NCBI RefSeq assembly: GCF_033807575.1 | Contig: NW_026907786.1 | Location: 124,001-188,000, forward strand | Origin: Cydia pomonella | Lineage: Eukaryota; Arthropoda; Insecta; Lepidoptera; Tortricidae | Reading direction: 5' to 3' | DNA length: 64,000 nucleotides | In this document: in pieces, positions 56,036-64,000 of the stretch | Position numbering within the stretch: position 1 is the stretch's first letter | Layout of the letters: every line of letters starts with the position of its first letter | Program-made: the position numbers and the translations under genes | Notes under the pieces: generated by a model | The model's input: the letters and a program-made list of their open reading frames with translations, nothing else | What the model was told of the DNA's origin: nothing | The model's database searches: none

Positions 56036-56818
56036 TTAACTCGTTTTTTCCGGGGTTAGGTCATTATTTTCATCCGGATCTGGTTGTAGTTTATGTTTCA
56101 AATAAGAAAATCCTGACAACTCCTGGACAAGTTTCTCGCGTGTCATTATATTTGTCATATGAGCCATCCTCTGAACTCTGCTGTCAAATCGGGAAATGTG
56201 AGCTAACACAAAAGAAACTGCCATTTGTTCTGGTGTTAAATCCTTCCATCTTGTTAGAAATGAGTTCACTATCCGGCTGGCGTAAGCTGCGTAGGATTCT
56301 TCTTCCTTAGGGCGGCTGTTGTTAATACTTATCATTGTTGCCGCGCATGTATTCTCGGAATCGTAACACGCGAGAAAATTAAATTTAAATTCGTCCCAGG
56401 TGATGCCGTCATATGTCACCTGGGGTAGCCAGGTCGAGGCGCTGCCCTTTAATGATTTGCTCAGGGCAATGAGGAGGGCACCACCTTGAAGCGGGTATTC
56501 ACCGAGGCAAATATCAACCACTTTGCACCATGCCACCGCATCTGCTCCCTCTTCTTCGGGATTAAATTCGGGCAATGTAATGGACTCTGCAGACTGTGAT
56601 CCTCTGCCAACATTAGGAGGCGGCTCATTAATCATACGCATTAATTCCATCATCTGGGCGTTTTGAGTTTGAATCAACAATTGCCATTGCTCATTTGATC
56701 TATTAATCGCATCGTCTGAAGCCCTCGGGTACCCCGCTGTTGAAGTCGAGTCTTCAAGTTGAGCGTTATGCGCTTGTGGCAGCTCTTCGACCTTATCATC
56801 TATCGTGTCGGGTGCCAT
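56036..56818 (-). CDS. Retrotransposon-derived Gag-like ORF
   Basis: A 260-aa ORF starting MAPDTIDDKVEELPQAHN. It carries a capsid-type region: LPEFNPEEEGADAVAWCKVV, then ITWDEFKFNFLACYD, the W..F...F pattern of the Retrotrans_gag family, and a helical stretch ending LVQELSGFSYLKHKL. No protease, reverse transcriptase, integrase or LTR is visible nearby, so it is an isolated gag. It stops in one frame just where the basic linker and CCHC knuckle continue in the +1 frame, next to a run of six A (minus strand, 56044-56049). A pyrimidine-rich tract and TAG splice acceptor lie just upstream of the ATG (56827-56830), suggesting a spliced 5' leader. It is either a co-opted gag exon or a relic. Confidence 0.72.
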   Translation of the reverse strand: MAPDTIDDKVEELPQAHNAQLEDSTSTAGYPRASDDAINRSNEQWQLLIQTQNAQMMELMRMINEPPPNVGRGSQSAESITLPEFNPEEEGADAVAWCKVVDICLGEYPLQGGALLIALSKSLKGSASTWLPQVTYDGITWDEFKFNFLACYDSENTCAATMISINNSRPKEEESYAAYASRIVNSFLTRWKDLTPEQMAVSFVLAHISRFDSRVQRMAHMTNIMTREKLVQELSGFSYLKHKLQPDPDENNDLTPEKTS

Positions 56819-56826
56819 TATTCTAC

Positions 56827-57110
56827 CTAGACAAAAATAAAATAAAACCTTTATTTTGAAATGACTTCATGGTCTATCTCATTTATTAGGCGAGTAATTT
56901 AAACACAATGTGATTTCGTAAAACACCGATTTCGATAACGACACTTTTCTAACTCGAGGGATGAGCGGCGAATGGGTTAAATCCGATAATCGAGTATGTG
57001 TGCGTGAGAAACCAGCTTGCCATTTTACACGATCTTGCGCCGAATGACGGCCTCTACCTACCTGAAGGAACTGTCATATACGAGGGTAGGATGATTTTAA
57101 GTAATTAGCC
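56827..57110 (-). promoter_or_regulatory. Candidate 5' leader intron and untranslated exon of the gag-ligase locus
   Basis: On the minus strand a good donor, TTCAG|GTAGGT (exon end at 57062), faces the acceptor TTTTTGTCTAG (56827-56838) before the Gag ATG, defining a 235-bp intron. The presumed untranslated exon lies between this donor and the repeat boundary at about 57111. Not supported by anything beyond splice-site quality. Confidence 0.4.
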
Positions 57111-57908
57111 TAAAGGCCGCTCCACATTCTGGGCAAATCTGCCGGGACATTTGCCGAGACTGCGCCAAACCGAGAGCGTCCCTCCACATTCCCACCTTGT
57201 GCAGTTGTGGACATGTTGGAAACCTCTGTCGCTGCAGTATTATGCGCTTGCCAGCGGCCGACTGACGCAGATACGCGCGCAGCGAGTGTAGAGGAATAGT
57301 TTAGCGCAAACACAAGATTTTACGAGACCTCTTTGATGTTAGGCCATTTCACCGACACGAAACGGAGACACAACAAAAATATACGCGAAACAATACGAAC
57401 ATAGAGGAATACTTAGTCTACACTCTCGTATCTTGTTGTTTTGTCAAGAATGTGGAGCCCGCTTAAGCCTACACGAGACCGGATTTGCCGAGATCGGGCG
57501 AAACCGAGAGCGTCCCACTACATTCTCGCCTTGCGCAGTCGTAGTTGGACTTTCATCCAAGATCTTCGAAACTTCTGTCTCTGTAATATTAGGCGTCGTA
57601 GCTTGTTACAATTACTTACTGATTCCCCTTGGAATAGGCGAAGGTATTGTTGGATGACTGCGATACATCGCAACGAAACGAAAAATAAATTATCTGCCAT
57701 TATCCGTTATTTATTTAATCCCAATAGAACAAGAGTGTGGAGGGATAGTTTCAGGCAAACACGAAACTTCACGAGAGCCCTTTGATGGTTACCGACATTA
57801 CCGACACGAAACGGAAAGACGAGAACACGAACATATACGAGACAATACGAACATAGACGTATTTGGCAAGTCCCGTGTAGATTTGTCAAGAATGTGGAGC
57901 GGGCATTA
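57111..57908. mobile_element. MITE with GGCCGCTCCACATTC-type ends
   Basis: The left end AGGCCGCTCCACATTCTGGG and the right end, reversed, GCCCGCTCCACATTCTTGAC are inverted. Internal copies of the same words occur (57455-57535: AATGTGGAGCCCGCTTAAGC and CCGAGAGCGTCCC), showing internal duplication. The TTA/TAA flanks hint at a Harbinger-type target but are not a clean direct repeat. Confidence 0.55.
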
Positions 57909-58066
57909 GCTATTGAAAAAGTTTGATATAAAAATTCTTCCTTTGTTTTTAAAATCGTGTCTCCCAGATTCCCTGTGTTCGAAATTTGAATTTGTTGGCG
58001 TGAACATTTTATCGGTTTTCAATACTCAATAGGACAACATCATGTTCCTTTTTTGTACAACAACCG

Positions 58067-59115
58067 TTTTTAGGGTTCCGTAGCCAAATGGCAAAAAACG
58101 GAACCCTTATAGATTCGTCATGTCCGTCTGTCTGTCCGATTCTGTCACAGCCACTTTTTTCCGAAACTATAAAAGCTATACTGTTCAAACTTGGTAAGTA
58201 GATGTATTCTATGAACCGCATTATGATGTTCACACAAAAATAGAAAAAAAAACAATAAATTTTGGGGGTTCCCCATACTTAGAACTGAAACTCAAAAAAT
58301 CTTTTTTCATCAAACTCATACGTGTGGGGTATCTATGGATAGGTCTTTAAAAATGATATTGAGGTTTCTAATATCATTTTTTTCTAAACTGAAAAGTTTG
58401 CGCGAGAGACACTTCCAAAGTGGTAAAAAGTGTGTCCCCCTCCCCCGTAACTTCTAAAATAACAGAATGAAAAATCTAAAAAAAATATATGATATACATT
58501 GCCATGCAAACTTCCACCGAAAATTGGTTCGAACGAGATCTAGTAAGTAGTTTTTTTTTAATACGTCATAAAAATTAAAAAAAAAAAAAATTTCATCAAA
58601 CCCATACGTGTGGGGTATCTATGGATAGGTCTTCAAAAATGATATTTAGGTTTCTAATATCATTTTTTTCTAAACTGAATAGTTTGCGCGAGAGACACTT
58701 CCAAAGTGAAAAAATGTGTGTCCCCCCCCCTGTAACTTCTAAAATAACAGAATGAAAAATCTAAAAAAAATATATGATATACATTACCATGCAAACTTCC
58801 ACCGAAAATTGGTTTGAACGAGATCTAGTGAATAGTTTTTTTTAATACGTCAATAAATTAAAAAAAATTTTTTTTCATCAAACCCATACGTGTGGGGTAT
58901 CTATGGATAGGTCTTCAAAAATGATATTTAGGTTCCTAACATCATTTTTTTCTAAACTGAATAGTTTGCGCGAGAGACAGTTCCAAAGTGGTAAAATGTG
59001 TGTCCAAAGTGGTAAAATGTTGAACAAGATCTAGCAAGTAGATTTTTTTTAATACGTCTTAAATGGTACGGAACCCTTCATGCGCGAGTCCGACTCGCAC
59101 TTGGCCGCTTTTTTT
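58067..59115 (+). mobile_element. AGGGTTCCGTA-family element, both ends present, internal triplication
   Basis: Starts TTTTAGGGTTCCGTAGCC and ends GGTACGGAACCC, a GCGAGTCCGACTCGC hairpin, CTTGGCC and a T run. The segment from CCATACGTGTGGGGTATC to GAACGAGATCTAGT occurs three times (about 58315-58545, 58603-58828 and 58884-59035), the last one shortened. A 3' hairpin without inverted ends fits non-autonomous Helitron-like elements; this is inference. The minus ORF 58009-58233 is repeat translation. Confidence 0.65.
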
Positions 59116-59383
59116 AATATGTCAAAAATATGCAAGCAACCTAACCAAATAAATAATAGTATTTCATACAATCGTGATATACCTACCTAATAGAGAGCTT
59201 TTCAGTCGAGTACCGTGTTTAAGCAAAGAAGCTTACTGAGTTGCCTAAGTGAGGTACGAGATTGAAAAGCTTAATTATATCACTATTGTATACAATACTT
59301 TTTCTACGAGTCATCGAAAATAATATTTTTTACACTATAAAACCTAAATAAGTAATGAAAATTGTTCTCTATCTAATCTTAAT

Positions 59384-59588
59384 CAGTGGTGGGCAAACTT
59401 TTTTCATGGGGGCTAGAAAGTTTAAGAAATTTGAGAGGAGGGCTAGAATTGCAGCAAAACTGTATTATGACTTGCGATTATCGTGGGCCAATGCCATATA
59501 CTAATTATTTCATAGGACCGTCGGCGGGCCGGATAAAAGCCTTTCGCGGGCCGGAGCCGGCCTGCGGGCCGTACTTTGCCCACCACTG
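59384..59588. mobile_element. hAT-like MITE with CAGTGGTGGGCAAA ends
   Basis: 205 bp. Ends CAGTGGTGGGCAAACT / ACTTTGCCCACCACTG. Flanks ATCTTAAT and ATCTAAGT form an 8-bp duplication with two mismatches. A GGGCCGG-rich region near the right end is typical of this MITE type. Confidence 0.8.
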
Positions 59589-59599
59589 ATCTAAGTAGA

Positions 59600-60400
59600 C
59601 AAAAACGGTGAGAGTCAGAATGGCGGGTGTACCTAAATAAAATCAAATGAAAAGCATACCATATTTTTGTACCTAATTTGTACTATATTTAGTACCTCGT
59701 TTAAAAAAAATTGTACCTCACGGTACTTAAAGTTATCATCAAAACAGGTCAACAGCCATCCTGACAGTCAGAATGGCGGGTGTACTTTATTACGCTATGA
59801 TCCCGTGGTTATTGATAATTTCTATAAAAGCCAAATTTTTGTACCTTTTTTGTACCTTCACATTCAATTATAATATGAGCCATTTTATTTGTGGTTTCCA
59901 AGTTTTACTCATTTTATATTTTGCTTGCTATTACAATTTTGCAGGCGTTATAATTTTTCACGTTATCGATCCCATTTTTAAGAAAAACGCAAAGGTACAA
60001 TTATTTTAATTACGCCAGGATTTAGTACCTTTAATGTTTAATCTGTTAAGTTCAAATAACTCAGAAAATTATGTCTTAGAAAAGAGCAGGCGCAATTTCA
60101 AAGAAATCTTCCTAAGAAAAAATCATGCACTGTTCAAAATGTTCGTTTTTCACCGATTGTTGGGGATTAATCAAATAAAAGCCGCAAATTATGCGTGTTT
60201 TTCGGAATATTATTGTGATGAGACTGATGAGTTCTATACTTCTTTGGGGGATATCGATGATGTCCTTACTTTGCTGAACAATGCAAAGTACCATATATAT
60301 TTCTTCTATGACTACGCCTAGTAGCTCTGTGAGATGTATTCCTCGCGATAAGATCGATATGCTTAAGCATGTAAAATAACCGGCCAAGAGCATGTCGGGC
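59600..60400. other. AT-rich stretch with a duplicated 19-bp word
   Basis: GTCAGAATGGCGGGTGTAC occurs at about 59614 and 59767, with several TTTTGTACCT words between and after. The 95-codon plus ORF at 60034-60321 has no recognisable domain and no splice-site support, so I do not call it a gene. Confidence 0.4.
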
Positions 60401-60980
60401 CACGCTCAGTGTAGGGTTCCGTAGTTACTCTTCCGTCACAATAAGCTAAACTGGAGCTTAAAGTGTAGTAAATGGTACCTTTCACCCGAGTTAAACAAAT
60501 AGGCAAATTTGCATAATCAGTACCTAATTAAAGTAAGTCTTTTTACTATGAAGGGAAAACTTTTTGCGATACCTCAAAAACAGCTAAACTGATCATGTCC
60601 GCTATAGTTTTCATTTAATGTCTTTCTTAAGCTCTACTTCCACGATTTTTTTCATATTTTTTGGACCTATGGTTCAAAAGTTAGAGGGGGGGGGACACAT
60701 TTTTTTTTTCTTTCGGAGCGATTATCTCCGAATATATTCACTTTATCAAAACATGTTTCTTGAAAACCCCTATTAGTTTTGAAAGACCTTTCCAACGATA
60801 CCCCACAATCTAGGGTTGAAGCGAAAAAAAAAAAATCACCCCCACTTTACGTGTAGGGGAGGTACCCTAAAAAAAATTAAATTTTTAGATTTTATTGTAC
60901 GACTTTTTCGGCTTTATTGATTTATATATCCATGCCAAATTTCAGCTTTCTAGCACTAACGACCACGGAGCAAAGCCTCG

Positions 60981-61035
<55 letters not shown>

Positions 61036-61095
61036 GGACATGGCGAAACTATAAGGGTTCCGTTTTATGCCATTTGGCTACGGAACCCTAAAAAG
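60400..61095 (-). repeat. AGGGTTCCGTA-family copies, degraded
   Basis: On the plus strand it ends GGGTTCCGTTTTATGCCATTTGGCTACGGAACCCTAAAAA, the reverse of the family head. The left part has CCGGCCAAGAGCATGTCGGG, the reverse of the family tail. The interior differs from the 58-59 kb copy and contains a microsatellite. Confidence 0.55.
60981..61035 (+). repeat. (GACA)n microsatellite
   Basis: About 13 uninterrupted GACA units, expanded from the GGACAGACAGACGGACATG word of the surrounding repeat family. Confidence 0.9.
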
Positions 61096-61267
61096 AGACT
61101 TCGTTGAGTCACTTTTACAGCGTACTCACAATGGTCTTAAGCGCCATAGACCGTAATGGCACTTAAGTCCTTTACGCTATTTTTTTCCACCATATTGAAC
61201 ATTTTCCAAAAAAACAACCCTCAAACAGTAATACAAATTTTCATACCCTAGTTTAAGGAGTTGGGGG

Positions 61268-62471
61268 TAGGGATTGCAATTCGGTCCGGCGGATCCGGTA
61301 ATCCGGGCGGATCCAGCACTTTTCAGGAGGTACCGGATCCAGCAAAATAAAACAAACGCCTCAATACAGCACGCGTACCTATAGGTATGAAGGTGAACAG
61401 AACAAAAAAACTAATGAAAAAGTCTAAAATATATATTAAGATAAAAGTTTATTTATTATGACAATGACTGGGAACAGAAGAGGATTTCTTTCTTCTTTCA
61501 TGTTGGTGGCACAATATGACAATTACATAAATACTGTAATAGAAGGAAAAATTAAAGGATGGAGATGCCATGGAAGGCATTTGTAATTTATGCTAAAGAG
61601 AAGGTTAATGTTGTGTCATAATGTTGTGATAGGAGATTAAAACTAAACAAATGAGCAGGATTAAGTCGGCGGTACCGACTAGAGTTGGGCTTCATCCAAT
61701 CTTATGCAATTTCCTTCGTCTCTTGGTACATGCTACTCTATGTCTACTCAATTCTTTATTTGATCCATGTAACTTTTCTTAGGGAGTCCCTTTCCACAAT
61801 GGTTTTCAATCTTACACTCTATTATATTTTGCATGAGATCGTCTTGTCATATTTTGTTCCCTATAATTTGCCCAATATACTTTTTGTAAATTAAAAAAAG
61901 TTCAATTTTTTTAAATCACACAGTCTGCTACTTTCTCAGACAAAAAAATGAGAGCAAGATAATATTGGAGCGCATTTAATATCATTTTGGTTAAAAGTAA
62001 GATATCTTCTTTTGTTACTAGAATGGATGTCAATGTTACAAAGAACTCAATCAAAGAACGTTTCGAAAACTTTTCCTTTCAAGGAGTTCCAATTCGCACC
62101 CCACATCCCATCATCAGGCTTTGGAAACTAATCAAATTTATAATTGTAAACGAACATTAGAGCAGTTGTGAATGGTTAAATATAAGAAATGACCGATTTC
62201 ATATTTTGTTTTTAAAGTGATATTGATATTGTAACACTTTTTACTACTAAGTTCTATTTTATTGTTGTTGTTGTTTTTTGTATTGTACAATTATTTTGAA
62301 TGCAAATTAATTTTTATTGTTAAGAAGTTATTTATTAACTTCAAATTATAGATTTAGGAGGAATACATATTACGCAAAAAACTAGAAAGATATGTTATAT
62401 AATTAACTTTAGTTTCCCTATACCTATCCGGATCCGGCCGGATTGAAAATCAATCTGGTTTGCAATCCCTA
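61268..62471. mobile_element. hAT-like non-autonomous element
   Basis: 1204 bp. Ends TAGGGATTGCAA and, reversed, TAGGGATTGCAA. Flanks GTTGGGGG (61260-61267) and GTTGGGAG (62472-62479) form an 8-bp duplication with one mismatch. Subterminal GGATCCGG-type words occur at both sides. No transposase domain was recognised in the AT-rich interior; ORFs such as 61685-61894 are not convincing. Confidence 0.8.
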
Positions 62472-62479
62472 GTTGGGAG

Positions 62480-64000
62480 GGAAAAATTTCAGTTCTAGAA
62501 GTTTCAGTTTTTTGTGTTTTGTGTACTAATACTAGCTTACATACCAAATTTCAGCTTTCCATAACTTCAGGAACTAAGTGGTTTGATGACATCAGCAAAT
62601 GAGTGAGTGAGTGAGTCAGTGAAGGAAATCTGTTTTTTTAGATGTCAATAAAATGAACCTTTTCATGTTTAATAGGTTCACTAATTACATCATATCTTAC
62701 AATTTTAATAACTTTTAAGTGCTCTTTACTTACTATTATAATGACGTTTACCAAAACAAAGATAATGACCTACCAGATGTAAGCTTATTGGGCCTACTTG
62801 GACAATAATCAAAGAATGCACCGGAGCGGCGGTATTATCTTTCATATGGTATTTTTCATAAGAGTTCAAGAAGTGATTCATACCATCCCCCCTATTAGAA
62901 ATGTATTTTGGAGTAATATGGGAAATATGATTTAGTTACGATTTGACTCAAAACAACAACAACAAACACAGCATATAAAAATGTTCATTCCTACAAACTG
63001 CAATATTGTTTTTCGATAGGTACAGAAAAAAGGTTGTTAATAAAAATGTTGTTCAACTGGCCGGCTTCATAACCGGCGATTTATTTACCGTCTGCGCCAG
63101 GCCCAGAGACGCATAAGTAGAGTCAAACCGTTTAGCTAAAAACGGTTTGTGCGGTGGCCCGGCGTATAGTGTACGCTCGACGGGTCTTGGCCATGAATGA
63201 GTTAAGATGTAATATATATAATAGCTGTCCTAGTTCGAAAATTCCGAAACAGTGTTGTCGATGTTTATTATTTTGCACGACATTAAAATAAATTGTACAA
63301 TGTTAACATGAGTTTAACCTAAAATTTGTTTCATGCACATAAAAAGTCTAAAAGAAATACTTAAGTTATATCAAGAATAAATTTTAATCTCCCTAAAATG
63401 AACTTACTTTGCTGGTTACTGAATTCGATTACTGTAAAATTAATTAATGCCCATATTATCAGTCCAAAATGACCCGAACAAAATAAAGTCAAAACAAAAC
63501 AAATAACACAATTCAAAACATGAGCATATCAAAGAGCATATAATCACTACGTTTTAAGAGACGGGACTTCCATACTAGCGAGTGGACTCAGTTTGTTTCG
63601 CAAATCATTACCAAAATCTACGACAAAGAACTGTCAAGGAACCATAATACCAACATAACCGATTTAAATAGTGTAGTAAGCTACACGCTTGCGATTCTTA
63701 TCGATATCGATAAAATGGGGAGGGTTGAAACATAGGCTCCTGTCTACAAATTTTGTACTCGAAATCAGGTTAGCATCGAGTCCACATGTAAGTTGTATGT
63801 TATATAGTGGATAGTTCTTTGAGTGGACTAATATCTGGTCGGGCTTAATGTGGACCCGAATTATTTTAATACAGTTTTTAAGTCGTTTTTTTATTTTATT
63901 TAAAGCTTTATTTTCATAATGTTCTGCACATACATGTTTCAATAAATGTTACTTTTCTATGGGAAGATGTATCGTCAGGTCTTCGTTCCCAACAAATTTG
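62480..64000. other. Gene-free stretch
   Basis: 62540-62640 is a repeat end with a GAGT microsatellite related to 43690-43770. 63531-63557 is the short dispersed word also at 31003-31028. The GC-richer 63050-63200 shows no exon. The 92-codon minus ORF at 63664-63942 has no known domain. Confidence 0.4.

Noticed and set aside
60034..60321. 95-codon plus ORF
   Set aside because: No recognisable domain, no splice-site support, AT-rich composition like the surroundings.

Overview
This 64 kb window is eukaryotic nuclear DNA, almost certainly from a moth or butterfly (Lepidoptera). The evidence is AT-rich, intron-containing insect housekeeping genes, an insect juvenile-hormone response gene (Kr-h1), a tRNA-headed SINE, and many short palindromic elements of kinds I associate with lepidopteran genomes. 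No database search was possible. Family names rest on motif recognition. Gene models rest on reading splice sites and checking that exon phases close.

Genes, left to right: (1) two GC-rich, mutually similar exon-like blocks at 294-646 (+), unidentified; (2) CWC25, a spliceosome step-one factor, 9907-12889 (-), four exons that join in frame to 473 aa; (3) Kr-h1, the eight-zinc-finger juvenile-hormone response factor, 34270-36474 (+), with a tiny coding first exon and one large exon; (4) SmB (SNRPB), core Sm protein, 41905-42630 (+), whose ATG lies alone at the end of exon 1; (5) a HOIL-1/RBCK1-type RING-IBR-RING ubiquitin ligase at 53558-54889 (-), preceded in matching splice phase by an exon carrying a CCHC zinc knuckle and, one reading frame away, a retrotransposon-type Gag ORF (55596-56826).

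Mobile DNA fills most of the rest. At 13.1-24.3 kb one full-length LINE on the minus strand (about 5.5 kb, ORF2 intact) is interrupted by a second full-length relative on the plus strand (5.7 kb). Target-site duplications are readable for both insertions, and the outer one landed about 190 bp upstream of the CWC25 start codon. Elsewhere there are PIF/Harbinger-like, hAT-like and mariner-like elements, large fold-back elements, a decayed mariner transposase, a hAT transposase remnant, a 5S rRNA fragment joined to a repeat tail, and many copies of a repeat that starts near AGGGTTCCGTA and ends in a GC-rich hairpin. Several insertions can be checked inside the window because an uninterrupted copy of the target repeat is also present.

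The most interesting candidates are the Gag/zinc-knuckle exon spliced in phase to a HOIL-1-like ligase, the palindromic double E-box in the Kr-h1 5' region, and fold-back elements whose ends are built from repeated 13-bp TTACCASTGGTAA palindromes.
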